A DNA stretch of 18,231 nucleotides from an uncultured Atopobiaceae bacterium (lineage in GTDB: Bacteria; Actinomycetota; Coriobacteriia; Coriobacteriales; Atopobiaceae), in the NCBI GenBank assembly GCA_900770865.1, contig CAAGLU010000463.1:1-18231 (forward strand), given 5' to 3'. Under the pieces are notes generated by a model. It did no database searches and was not told the origin of the DNA. It saw nothing but the letters and a program-made list of their open reading frames with translations. Position 1 is the stretch's first letter; every line of letters begins with the position of its first letter. Shown in pieces: positions 5,423 to 12,935 of the stretch. A program made the position numbers and the translations under genes.

Positions 5423-5939
5423 GACAGACCTCCTCCGTACCGTCATCCCGACGGACCTGATCGAGGATAAACCTCAGGATGCCCCTGCACCGGGTGCATT
5501 CCTCCCTCGCTCGTTTAACAAAAGTGGTTACACGGACGCCCAGTTGACGGAGATCGAGGAGTTATACGTCACAACAGCAGCGGCCACGGCGCGCCGGGTG
5601 CTGCGTTGGATCCATACGCCGCGCCCACCGCATCAGGCTCCCACGATGGCCTCCGTGGCCCTCGCGGCGGCGTGCCTCATGCGCCTGCTCCACATCCTGC
5701 CTCCGTCTGTTACCTGGGCGGCCATCGCACACGCGTGCAGGACCAACGAAAAAACAGCCGTATCAGTAGCATCTGCTATCCGTAAACGCATGCTGGCCAC
5801 CGCCGTCCCGACGTCAACCCAGGATCTGCTCTGGATGGCTCAGACGCTGCGCGCCTATGCCGACCGCGCGGAGCAGTTGAGTCTCGTTCGCCGTGTTATC
5901 AAAAAAATCCGTGAGAAAAATGAAGCTGGAAATCGTTAA
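5406..5939 (+). CDS. Helical early protein of unknown function (177 aa)
   Basis: Not recognised. ATG 5406 was chosen although the frame stays open upstream, because the upstream part is a Ser/Thr/Arg-rich shadow of the preceding gene. The protein has a polar N-terminus (1-45), helices from about 45 to 75, a hydrophobic Ala/Leu-rich helix (about 80-95, MASVALAAACLMRLLHI) and a basic C-terminus (RRVIKKIREKNEAGNR). It ends 20 nt inside the next gene. The basic tail and the location just before the replication genes suggest nucleic-acid contact or an accessory replication role, by inference only. Confidence 0.6.
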   Translation: MTWTNKTDLLRTVIPTDLIEDKPQDAPAPGAFLPRSFNKSGYTDAQLTEIEELYVTTAAATARRVLRWIHTPRPPHQAPTMASVALAAACLMRLLHILPPSVTWAAIAHACRTNEKTAVSVASAIRKRMLATAVPTSTQDLLWMAQTLRAYADRAEQLSLVRRVIKKIREKNEAGNR

Positions 5940-6453
5940 TCATGATGGGGTGCAGTGCACCACCATCCGGTGCGCCATCACGGCTGCTGCCATGTCGCTG
6001 CCACACGCTCAGTCGTTGTGGGCGGAGGATGTCATCAGGCCAACGGAGGAGGCGCATTTTGCGGACTGTCTGATCCCCACCAAGATGGTCGCGGATGCCA
6101 TACAGATGCTGGGCGAGATGCGGCGGAGCCTCCCCAAGGGCTGGTGCACCATCCCTCAGCTCGCGACCATGGCCAATACATCCAACGGCGTGATCAATAC
6201 CTGCATCGATCGCATCGAGGCGAGCGGGTACAACTCGCTCGCGCGCGATATCCGTCTCCTCCATTATGATCCCAAGGAGGGCCGGTGGCTGGGCGGTAAA
6301 TGTTATACCTACTATCCCGTACAGCTTGCGGATTTTGCCGTTGCATGTGTTAAGCGTATCAAGGCCAAGGGCAAATTTAAGCACGGCGAGCAGTGGTGGA
6401 CCGACCTCATCCCTGAGCCGTTTATCTCTAACCCACTACGCCTCCTCCGATGA
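5920..6453 (+). CDS. Protein of unknown function upstream of the primase (177 aa)
   Basis: Not recognised. ATG 5920 (MKLEIVNHDGVQ) lies inside the end of the preceding gene, the usual coupling here. Residues ~95-120 (CTIPQLATMANTSNGVINTC) look like a helix-turn-helix; a Tyr/Lys-rich section follows (CYTYYPVQLADF, then KRIKAKGKFKHGEQWW). The stop is shared as ATGA with a 30-aa membrane peptide. A wHTH replication-initiator or loader-like role is conceivable from its place before primase and helicase, but not shown. Confidence 0.6.
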   Translation: MKLEIVNHDGVQCTTIRCAITAAAMSLPHAQSLWAEDVIRPTEEAHFADCLIPTKMVADAIQMLGEMRRSLPKGWCTIPQLATMANTSNGVINTCIDRIEASGYNSLARDIRLLHYDPKEGRWLGGKCYTYYPVQLADFAVACVKRIKAKGKFKHGEQWWTDLIPEPFISNPLRLLR

Positions 6454-6542
6454 TACGTTTGTTCGCAATCCTGATCGTGGCGTTTATGTTTTTAACATTT
6501 GTCTACGCTGTTATTTACTCGTTAATCATTGCTGACTTATGA
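6450..6542 (+). CDS. 30-aa single-pass membrane peptide
   Basis: The frame starts at ATG 6450 and stops at TGA 6540-6542. Its start overlaps the upstream stop as ATGA and its stop overlaps the primase ATG (6539), also as ATGA. The peptide begins MIRLFAILIVAFMFLTFVYA and stays hydrophobic to near its end (about 4-27), a clear single membrane span with Arg3 at the N-terminal side. Without it there would be an 85-bp gap in an otherwise gap-free operon. The double ATGA stitching is good evidence for translation. Function unknown. Confidence 0.6.
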   Translation: MIRLFAILIVAFMFLTFVYAVIYSLIIADL

Positions 6543-7681
6543 CGGAGGAGGAGACAATCAATATCATCCGCTCGCATACCGGGCTGGAGCTTGCTCCGGC
6601 ATCGGACGGCCGGTACACGTCGCGTTGCCCCTTTGCCGGCACCGCTCATGATGCAGGCACGGATCGCGATGTCTGGTGGCATTTTTCCGAGGACGGCATG
6701 CCGCACGCAAAATGCCTCCACGCAAAATGTCAACCGTTGTGGGATCCGTATATCGCGGATCTGTATCGCGCGCTGCGTGCGGCGCGTAAGGGGGCTGCAC
6801 CCGAGCCGCGTAAACAGTCGCGCCCGGCCGCGCCGCGTAAAAAGCCCGCTCCGCGTAAGCTGCTGGATATGGCGGCAGTGGAGTCGCGTTTGCGCCGGTG
6901 GCCGCTGCATATCACGGTCACGGAGGAGGTGTTGCCGACGATATCGCCGGTGCGCATCCCGCCTAACAATGCCATGCACGCGGAGTTGCTGCTGGATGCC
7001 CTCTATCAGCACGGGGAGCGCATCCTGGTATTTGACAGGTTTACCTCTCAGGGCGACTACCTGCACCAGGTCGGTCGCGGTAATTTCCGGCTCGGCAAGG
7101 AGCCGGGTGTCACAGCGGTTAAGTGCGCGGAGCTCCCTCGCTCGGGCCCTGCAGGGGTCTGGTATCTGCTGTCACCGGTGACGGGTAAATGGGAGCCCAA
7201 TCCTAACAAGCGCGACCCCCAGTCCGGCGCGCTCATGCCGGGCCGCCGTCATGCGGCCTGCTGCACGCGATACCCGTACCTGCTGCTGGAGTCGGATGAG
7301 CTGCCACCGGACCAGTGGCTGCGTATCCTGATGATGGCTCCTATCCCCATCGTGGCGTGTTATACGTCAGGCGGTAAATCCATCCATGCTGTCATCCGTG
7401 TAGACGCGGAGACTCCGGAACAGTTTAAGGCCTACGTGGACGCCTACCGTCAGATATACGAGCCGCTGGGGGCGGATGGTGCCGCCATGTCGGCGGTGCG
7501 TCTGTCTCGCCTGCCTGGTTGCTGGAGGCGGGGGACCATGGGTAAGGACGGCAAGATCGCGTGGTACGATGAGCCGCGCGAGCAGCGTCTGCTCTATCTG
7601 GATCCGACGGCGGATCCCCTCCACCCGATGCCGCTCATCGAGCGTCTCAAATCTCACCTGTACTACCATGGACGCCGCTGA
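6539..7681 (+). CDS. Zinc-finger/AEP-type primase (primase-polymerase)
   Basis: A 380-aa replication protein. The N-terminal ~70 residues carry Cys30, His37, Cys59 and Cys64, a likely zinc-binding module related to primase CHC2 fingers. A basic Pro/Lys/Arg linker (about 83-108) follows. Residues ~240-330 show the three motifs of archaeo-eukaryotic primases: acidic motif I (LLLESDE, 248-254), motif II SxH (GGKSIHAVIRVD, Ser281/His283, then Asp289), and the conserved RLSRLPG (321-327). It would make RNA or DNA primers for phage replication, with the helicase encoded 14 nt overlapping downstream. The split into separate primase and helicase proteins differs from the single fused polypeptides common in P4-like elements. 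Family assignment rests on motifs; a homology search would settle the subfamily. Confidence 0.8.
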   Translation: MTEEETINIIRSHTGLELAPASDGRYTSRCPFAGTAHDAGTDRDVWWHFSEDGMPHAKCLHAKCQPLWDPYIADLYRALRAARKGAAPEPRKQSRPAAPRKKPAPRKLLDMAAVESRLRRWPLHITVTEEVLPTISPVRIPPNNAMHAELLLDALYQHGERILVFDRFTSQGDYLHQVGRGNFRLGKEPGVTAVKCAELPRSGPAGVWYLLSPVTGKWEPNPNKRDPQSGALMPGRRHAACCTRYPYLLLESDELPPDQWLRILMMAPIPIVACYTSGGKSIHAVIRVDAETPEQFKAYVDAYRQIYEPLGADGAAMSAVRLSRLPGCWRRGTMGKDGKIAWYDEPREQRLLYLDPTADPLHPMPLIERLKSHLYYHGRR

Positions 7682-9308
7682 TATCACACCTCAGGCTGGA
7701 CTCCCTACCATCCCGCTCTCTCAATCGGTCAATGACATTGCGGAGGCTGTCATCCGTAATATACCCGAGGACATTATCTTTTTGCAAAATGACCGCTATG
7801 TGACCATCGAGACGGATCCCGATAACGGGCACGCGGAGCTGAGGGAGATGACGCCTAAGCGTCTGATAACCTGGCTGTCTCGTTATATGCGTTTTATCAA
7901 GCGGGTGGCGCAGGATGGCTCTAACGTCTACGGCTCCGTGACGGCTGCCACGGCGGAGGTGATCCTGGCCTCCGATACCATGCGCCGAGCATGCAGGCCG
8001 CTGCGTCTGCTGCTGCCGACATCGCTCCCCGCTCGGTCTCCTGAGGGCATCCGTATCCTGCGTCCCGGTTATGATGCCGCCACTAAGACGTTTACCGCTC
8101 CCACTGTTAATTATGCGCGAGATAACATGTCACCGGCTCAGTGCCGTAAGGAGGTGGAGGACCTGCTCAGTGAGTTCCCTTGGCTGGACTGCTCGCCGGA
8201 TATGGGCAATAAGCCCTTTGCTAAATCTGCCAACGTGGCTCGTTATATGGCATACGTCATCGGGCAGTACTGCATGCTGATGGTGCCCAAGCAGCCGATG
8301 ATTATCCTCAATGCTAACCAACGCGGCTCAGGTAAGACGCTGCTCGCTCAGATCCCGCTCGCGGCCATCTGGGGGACATGCGCGGTGCAGCCGATGCCCA
8401 AGGATGAGGACATGCTGTCCAAGGTGCTGTTTTCGCATCTCATTGCGGGGTCTCCGTATTTGTTACTGGATGACCTGACGCTGATGGCCTCCGGCTTCCT
8501 CAACCAGTACGCGACGGCCAAAACAATCACGGATCGCAAGATGGGCGCGCACTCGATTATCAGCGTGGAAAACAACATGCAGATGATCGGTACGGGCAAT
8601 GACCTCAAGTGCAGCAAGGACGTGGAGCGACGCTCGATTATCATCGACCTGTTTGCGGAGGATGATGTCCTCCAAAAGGAGCATGCCAACGTGCTCACGG
8701 AGCAGTCAATAACATCCACGGCATTCCGCGAGCGTCTTCTCAGCATCCTCCACGCGATGGTCCAAAACTGGGCGTCCAAGGGCTGCCCTGCGATCTGTCC
8801 GCCCTCGGCGATGGCCTCCTTCGAGGGCTACCCGGAAATCGTTGGTAGCATTGTTATCGCTAACGGCTTCGCCGACCCGTTTGCCCCGCGCGAGTCCTAC
8901 GGACTCGGAGGCGATGTACGCGGCGAGGCAATCAAGGACATGCTCATCCGCGCCGCCGATCTTATCGTGCCCGAGGTCACCTCCCTGGGCGAGCTTGACC
9001 ACACGGGGATTAATAAAAAATTTACCATCCAAGACTTTATCCGCATCGCCGAAAGCAACGGCACAAAAACAGAGATATTATGCAATGCCAAAAACGAGGA
9101 GTCTCGCATGGGACAAATTATCCGTGAGTGGATGGGACGTAAATTTTATGACGGCCGTGGGCGACTCGCGCAATTTGACAAACGCCGCATCCGTACGGGC
9201 GTATCATACTCCATCACCATCCTATCCGAGCCCGTGCACCCGCTCGCGGGTGGCGAGGCGGAGGAGCGCGAGAACGCGGCCCTCTATCAATACCTCTTTT
9301 GCTCTTAA
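7668..9308 (+). CDS. SF3/AAA-type replicative helicase (VirE/D5-like)
   Basis: A 546-aa ATPase. Walker A is NQRGSGKT (217-224), Walker B LLLDD (265-269), and the sensor/Arg-finger-like section TGND...DVERR lies at 309-322. This motif set is typical of phage and plasmid replicative helicases that partner AEP primases (D5/VirE/DUF927-like). The N-terminal ~180 residues precede the ATPase and may load onto primase or DNA. The C-terminal ~130 residues include a wHTH-like part (KKFTIQDFIRIAESNGTKTE). ATG 7668 (MDAADITPQAG) was chosen because the frame's longer extension is an Arg/Ser/Cys-rich shadow of the primase; the 14-nt overlap indicates coupling. A 24-nt gap follows. Confidence 0.85.
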   Translation: MDAADITPQAGLPTIPLSQSVNDIAEAVIRNIPEDIIFLQNDRYVTIETDPDNGHAELREMTPKRLITWLSRYMRFIKRVAQDGSNVYGSVTAATAEVILASDTMRRACRPLRLLLPTSLPARSPEGIRILRPGYDAATKTFTAPTVNYARDNMSPAQCRKEVEDLLSEFPWLDCSPDMGNKPFAKSANVARYMAYVIGQYCMLMVPKQPMIILNANQRGSGKTLLAQIPLAAIWGTCAVQPMPKDEDMLSKVLFSHLIAGSPYLLLDDLTLMASGFLNQYATAKTITDRKMGAHSIISVENNMQMIGTGNDLKCSKDVERRSIIIDLFAEDDVLQKEHANVLTEQSITSTAFRERLLSILHAMVQNWASKGCPAICPPSAMASFEGYPEIVGSIVIANGFADPFAPRESYGLGGDVRGEAIKDMLIRAADLIVPEVTSLGELDHTGINKKFTIQDFIRIAESNGTKTEILCNAKNEESRMGQIIREWMGRKFYDGRGRLAQFDKRRIRTGVSYSITILSEPVHPLAGGEAEERENAALYQYLFCS

Positions 9309-9332
9309 CCCTAACACAAACACTGATACACA

Positions 9333-9767
9333 ATGACACCGAAATACATCACCATTGCAGAATTCTGCATGCGCAATCCGCGCTATCACGGCTTGGCGCG
9401 CAGCATCTGCTCGCGCATCAATTGCCTGCCCCAGGACGCCGTGCGGCGTACCGTCTACCCGCACTCGGCAGCCACCTACCACCCCGAGGACCTGCTCAAG
9501 GTCGCCAAGCAACTGTGCCCGGATGAGACTCAGACGGACGCCCCACCGCGTCCACCTCAAAACATCGAGCGCACGCGCGCGCTGTACGCCAAACAGCTCG
9601 CCTCCGCCGTCACATCCATGCTCCGCATCTGCATCAATGACTGCCTGGCCACACCGGATCCGGATAACCTGGCCGCCGCCGACACCTCTCTCAACGCTGC
9701 CTATCTCAATCTGAGACAGGCCATCGCTAACATGCAATCCATCCTCAGACTCGAGCAACAACAGTAA
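9333..9767 (+). CDS. Probable small HTH protein with helical C-terminus (144 aa)
   Basis: The N-terminal ~60 residues (YITIAEFCMRNPRYHGLARS then a wing-like end YHPEDLLKVAK) resemble the winged-HTH units of the next gene: a starting helix, a recognition-helix region and a closing (Y)xxxDL helix. A Pro-rich linker (DAPPRPPQN, about 68-78) joins a helical C-terminal half (about 80-144) likely to oligomerise. It is 1 nt from the next gene. Role unknown; DNA binding is inferred from this resemblance. Confidence 0.6.
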   Translation: MTPKYITIAEFCMRNPRYHGLARSICSRINCLPQDAVRRTVYPHSAATYHPEDLLKVAKQLCPDETQTDAPPRPPQNIERTRALYAKQLASAVTSMLRICINDCLATPDPDNLAAADTSLNAAYLNLRQAIANMQSILRLEQQQ

Positions 9768-9768
9768 T

Positions 9769-10761
9769 ATGCCATACGCACCACACATCGACGGGTATCT
9801 CAACGGACCAGAATTCGAGGCGTTTATCAAACAAAACTGCCCCGACTCGCCGAAGAAGTTTACCATCTACCAGTTCCGCCGCACCAACGCGGGCGATACC
9901 GTGCGCTTTATGCGCCGGGGCCATTTTTTGTACGTCATGGAGGAGGATATGCGTGCGCTGATAAAAAATAAACACATCAGCAAACACAAGACGCCTCTGC
10001 ACATCCCCGGGTGGCTCACCTACAGGGAGGCGAGCGATATCGTCGCCAAGTCTCATCCCAAGGCTCCGGTTAAATGTTGCTCATGCGGCATCCGCAAACG
10101 TATCGAGCAACAAAATATCCGCACCATGTACCAAGGCGGCGTCAGATACATCCATGAGGAGGATTTTCGCCGCGCCATCGCGGAGCGTCCTTTCTACGCT
10201 CGCGTGTCCGATGTCGATGGGTGGGTCTCTCGCGCGGAGGCCCAAAAGATCATCGCGGAGGATAATCCGTATGCTCCTAAAAAATTTGCGGTCGAGAACC
10301 TGGCCCAGGAAAACGGGCCGCGCTTTGTGAGGCGGCGTAAATTCGGGCACCGTTATCTCTATAACCTGGCCGACCTCAAAAGAGAGCTCAAGCGGATGCC
10401 GATCTACGATGGGGCCAACAAACTCACGCGCCGCTCCATGGTACCGGCTCCATATCACGACTTGCTACCCGAGGATGCCGATAGGAGCGTCTGGATGCCG
10501 GTCCCCCAGGCGGCAAAGGCACTGGGGCTGCGGTCGGTGCGTGTCCATCAGATCATCAGCAACTATCGCGTCAAGGCCCTGGCGCATAAGGGTAAGCTGT
10601 ATGTTAATATCAATGAGGTACGCGAGGAGGCTTGCCTGCGTCCGGATAGTTTTATCCGCAAACACGGTCTCGACCCGCATCAGTTTAAGGCTGTCCGATT
10701 TGTCAATGCTGACTATTGCGGGTATACGATACGCTACTGCCCGGAGCTGATGCATAAATAA
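9769..10761 (+). CDS. Tandem winged-HTH protein, four to five units (330 aa)
   Basis: The protein is an internal array. Unit 1 (about 9-67) begins GYLNGPEFEAF and closes HFLYVMEEDMRAL. Unit 2 (81-140) begins GWLTYREASDI and closes VRYIHEEDFRRAI. Unit 3 (151-209) begins GWVSRAEAQKI and closes HRYLYNLADLKREL. Unit 4 (241-290) begins VWMPVPQAAKAL and closes KLYVNINEVREEA. A partial fifth (about 293-328) ends YTIRYCPELM. The first three share a P-x-A/S-P step before a basic helix. Each unit fits the excisionase/MerR-type winged HTH, with the wing followed by an acidic-start helix. Tandem copies should read a long composite DNA site or coat DNA. Basic throughout. Unit 2 carries a CCSC cluster (103-106). 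No described family with this layout comes to mind. Candidate roles: directionality factor, late-gene activator, origin binder. Confidence 0.75.
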   Translation: MPYAPHIDGYLNGPEFEAFIKQNCPDSPKKFTIYQFRRTNAGDTVRFMRRGHFLYVMEEDMRALIKNKHISKHKTPLHIPGWLTYREASDIVAKSHPKAPVKCCSCGIRKRIEQQNIRTMYQGGVRYIHEEDFRRAIAERPFYARVSDVDGWVSRAEAQKIIAEDNPYAPKKFAVENLAQENGPRFVRRRKFGHRYLYNLADLKRELKRMPIYDGANKLTRRSMVPAPYHDLLPEDADRSVWMPVPQAAKALGLRSVRVHQIISNYRVKALAHKGKLYVNINEVREEACLRPDSFIRKHGLDPHQFKAVRFVNADYCGYTIRYCPELMHK

Positions 10762-10762
10762 C

Positions 10763-11107
10763 ATGCCTCCGCTCTACACCATAGCCTCGGCGGCGCGGCT
10801 CATCGGGTGCTCGGCCAACACGCTGTATCGCCTGGCGGCCAAGGGCGAGTTGGTGCCGGTGGGGACGGGTAACGGCGGGGTGAGGTTGTATCTGTTGCAG
10901 GATGTCCTCCGCATCCGGTACCTGTATTTTAGGCGTTACTCGCCCTATGCCTGGATGCCGCTCAAAACGGCCCTGCAGACGCTGGGGGTATCGTATAAAA
11001 CGATGATGCACCGATACCCGTGTATCCGCATGGTGGAGGAGTATCACCAGGGCCGACGCCGGGTGCTGTGCCGCCGGGCGGATGTGCGGCGCGCGGCTCG
11101 CGGATAA
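10763..11107 (+). CDS. Two-unit winged-HTH DNA-binding protein (114 aa)
   Basis: Unit 1 (about 5-52) reads YTIASAARLIGCSANTLYRL and ends in GGVRLYLLQDVLRI. Unit 2 (about 63-112) reads AWMPLKTALQTLGVSYKTMM and ends RRRVLCRRADVRRA. Both match the excisionase/MerR-type winged HTH and resemble the units of the preceding gene, from which it is separated by 1 nt. It is the last rightward gene before the convergent region. Very basic C-terminus. Likely a transcription or recombination regulator; it may work with the four-unit protein. Which of these is the excisionase cannot be told. Confidence 0.75.
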   Translation: MPPLYTIASAARLIGCSANTLYRLAAKGELVPVGTGNGGVRLYLLQDVLRIRYLYFRRYSPYAWMPLKTALQTLGVSYKTMMHRYPCIRMVEEYHQGRRRVLCRRADVRRAARG

Positions 11108-11111
11108 CATC

Positions 11112-11141
11112 GCAGGGGAGGCGGCTCACCGTCTCCCCTGC
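11112..11141 (+). terminator. Hairpin after the rightward operon
   Basis: GCAGGGGAG (11112-11120) pairs perfectly with CTCCCCTGC (11133-11141). The stem continues inward through a G-T wobble and CGG/CCG to a 4-nt loop CTCA, 13 pairs in all. It starts 5 nt after the last rightward stop codon. There is no proper T tract (only TT follows), so it may be a pause or 3'-end protection element rather than a classic terminator. Confidence 0.6.
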
Positions 11142-11237
11142 TTAGCTCGGCTCCTCCTCGCAGGGTCACAACATCAGACTGCGCCTCGGTGCCATATAAC
11201 CGGTGGCGAGCCTTGCGGGCTCAACTCCTACCCGGGC

Positions 11238-11257
11238 GCGCGTATCGGCATACGCGC
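11238..11257. other. Perfect 7-bp hairpin
   Basis: GCGCGTA (11238-11244) and TACGCGC (11251-11257) flank a 6-nt loop in the middle of the convergent region. There is no T tract on either side. Function unknown. Confidence 0.45.
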
Positions 11258-11306
11258 ATCACATCGGGGTTATCATATCATATCGCGCCGCATCTGTCAA
11301 CGCAAA

Positions 11307-11334
11307 GGTGGCAGAGTCTCGCAACTCTGCCACC
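11307..11334. terminator. Perfect 11-bp hairpin, probable terminator of leftward operon
   Basis: GGTGGCAGAGT (11307-11317) and ACTCTGCCACC (11324-11334) pair perfectly around a 6-nt loop. On the minus strand the stem is followed by TTTGCG, a weak T run. It lies about 115 bp beyond the end of the leftward operon and could act for both directions. Confidence 0.55.
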
Positions 11335-11449
11335 CCCTCAACAAAACACTATGAGACGACGCACTTATGATAGACAGCCAATGCACCCGCATTAACTGCA
11401 TATCTTATAGCACGCGCCGAGCGGCTTGGCAAGACAAAATGCGAGACAG

Positions 11450-12673
11450 TTAAATGGTACGGATGATATCAACGCCGGCTTGGCGGTAGCAACGCTCCTC
11501 CAGCTCCCAGTCATGCCCCCTCCATTTGGGGGTCCCGATGTCCCCGCCGGGCGCAAAATCCACCAGGTGGATCTCCGCTTGCGGGTATTGCTTGCGGCAG
11601 AGCATCCAGGCGAGCCACCCTGTCGAGGGTATTTTGTCACTCCGCTGGCGATAGGTGTTATACTCCGGGATGTAGCTGCGCCACTCCTCCTCCGTGGGCA
11701 TCAGCACGCCGCGCCAATCCGCAAGGCATAGGTCGCGCGGGGTAAACCACCGCAGAGCATCGCGCGCATCACTCCGGCAGATCAGCACATGGCGGTCATC
11801 TTCGCCGAATATACCCGTGCTGTCGGTATTGAGGTGGACAATGAGCGGCTCGCCGTATAACGGGATACGTCCGTGGCGGCCGTTGCTCAGGATGTAGACG
11901 TCTGTCACCTCCTCGCTTGCGCCGTCCTCCTCAAGCTCCATGATGCGTGATAATCGTGGCAGGGCCCAGTGCTCCTCGGGTAGATAGGCGTCTCCGTGGG
12001 CCTGCAGCCACTTGTCGCGCTCGCAGAGCCGCACGGGGCAGCGCGGCGGCGTGAGCTTGCAAAGCCGATGCTGGGCAAAGAGCGGACTCTGCTGGAGTCC
12101 GTAGGCCCGGGCTCGCGGGTCATATTGATACGCGCGTGCCAGGGCCAGGTCGCTGACGGGTTGCGCCATCAGGGCCTGCACCAGGGCCTCCATGGCGCCG
12201 CGCATAACAATGTATGCGTGCGCGCCCTTGTTCTCGGCCTCCAGCGGGACCAGGCGGGTAAAGGGTCCGCGTATCCTATCGTATAACAGGGTCTCTTTGC
12301 CTCGCACGATGCTCTCGCCGTTGATGTCGCCCAGGGCGAGGATGCCACAGTCGGTCGGGACATGCCGCCGGACCTCCTCCCAACGGGCCCGGATGTCATG
12401 CACGGGGACGGCATCGTCCTCAAAAATAACAGCGTACTCCGCCTCGCGCCGGATGCTCTCCAGCAGGATGTAGATCATATCCATGGCATTGCCACGGTAC
12501 GCTCCGCAAAAGCCGCCGTGCATGCGTGCACGGTAGCCGGGTGCGGTCTCGGCATAGCTGACCCAGCCCGCATCCCACCACATTTTGCGTTGCAGGATGC
12601 GCCTACGGATATCAACCGACACCACCCACGCATTGGAGGTCAGGCTGACCTCGCTCCAGTTGTTACCAGCCAT
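11450..12673 (-). CDS. Two-domain glycosyltransferase (GT25-like plus sialyltransferase-like)
   Basis: A 407-aa protein, last in the leftward operon. The N-terminal domain (about 14-205) has GT25-like features: a helix before AVIFEDDAVP (EDD 85-87, the likely metal/nucleotide-sugar acidic motif) and GAHAYIVMRGAMEAL (150-164) followed by VSDLALA (173-179). The C-terminal domain (about 255-405) begins with the strand VTDVYILSNG and carries PSTGWLAWML (349-358), EIHLVDF (367-373) and HDWELE (388-393). This order recalls GT29/GT42 and related sialyltransferase-like enzymes (PxTG..A, GF, H..E). It probably modifies a virion protein or a host surface glycan; the substrate is unknown. Its ATG overlaps the upstream gene by 11 nt. 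The N-terminal call is fairly good; the C-terminal one is a motif-based inference. Confidence 0.7.
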   Translation of the reverse strand: MAGNNWSEVSLTSNAWVVSVDIRRRILQRKMWWDAGWVSYAETAPGYRARMHGGFCGAYRGNAMDMIYILLESIRREAEYAVIFEDDAVPVHDIRARWEEVRRHVPTDCGILALGDINGESIVRGKETLLYDRIRGPFTRLVPLEAENKGAHAYIVMRGAMEALVQALMAQPVSDLALARAYQYDPRARAYGLQQSPLFAQHRLCKLTPPRCPVRLCERDKWLQAHGDAYLPEEHWALPRLSRIMELEEDGASEEVTDVYILSNGRHGRIPLYGEPLIVHLNTDSTGIFGEDDRHVLICRSDARDALRWFTPRDLCLADWRGVLMPTEEEWRSYIPEYNTYRQRSDKIPSTGWLAWMLCRKQYPQAEIHLVDFAPGGDIGTPKWRGHDWELEERCYRQAGVDIIRTI

Positions 12674-12935
12674 CGGTCCAGGGGATGACCTCGTAGGTCA
12701 TGGTTATGCGGATGACGCCGTTATCCCAAGCCATGCTCGCAGCGGTCTGCATGGCGTGTCGGTTGGCAAAATCGCCGTAATCGCCTGCAAACCAGCGCGC
12801 GGGGCTGTATCGGCCGTCCGTGTTGTTGTGCGTGACGGTAGCCGACTGCATGCGCGCTGCCATACGGCTGTAGATGCGCGCCTGCAAGGCGGACTTAAAG
12901 GCATCGCCGTTGATCGTTACAGCAGCGGTACTCAT
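12663..12935 (-). CDS. Small protein of unknown function in tail operon (90 aa)
   Basis: Not recognised. Starts MSTAAVTINGDAFKSALQAR, with helices to about residue 32, a polar middle rich in aromatics (RYSPARWFAGDYGDF) and a beta-like end (GVIRITMTYEVIPW). Coupled by ATGA to the Gly-rich protein upstream and overlapping the glycosyltransferase downstream by 11 nt. Probably a small virion or tail-fibre accessory protein by position. Confidence 0.6.
   Translation of the reverse strand: MSTAAVTINGDAFKSALQARIYSRMAARMQSATVTHNNTDGRYSPARWFAGDYGDFANRHAMQTAASMAWDNGVIRITMTYEVIPWTDGW

Larger units (their letters stand above)
11108..11449. other. Convergent intergenic region with several hairpins
   Basis: No gene is supported in these ~340 bases, where the rightward early/replication operon meets the leftward structural operon. 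The stretch holds at least three strong inverted repeats (11112-11141, 11238-11257, 11307-11334) and weaker ones (GAGCC/GGCTC near 11208-11222; 11416-11430). The expected function is two-way termination. The number of hairpins is more than termination needs, so a small structured RNA or an origin is possible. Confidence 0.55.

Noticed and set aside
6515..7066. 183-aa open frame on the minus strand
   Set aside because: Antisense to the primase, His/Arg/Gln-rich and without recognisable domain.
7476..7667. N-terminal extension of the helicase to an earlier start
   Set aside because: The added 64 residues are Arg/Cys/Ser-rich and overlap the primase fully; ATG 7668 fits the 14-nt overlap style of this operon.
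9222..9866. 214-aa open frame on the minus strand
   Set aside because: Spans the junctions of three rightward genes on the opposite strand; no promoter or domain.
11181..11239. Possible tRNA gene with a TGC anticodon-like loop
   Set aside because: About 59 nt, no T arm, an imperfect acceptor-like stem, and an anticodon stem of only four pairs. It is tRNA-like at most.
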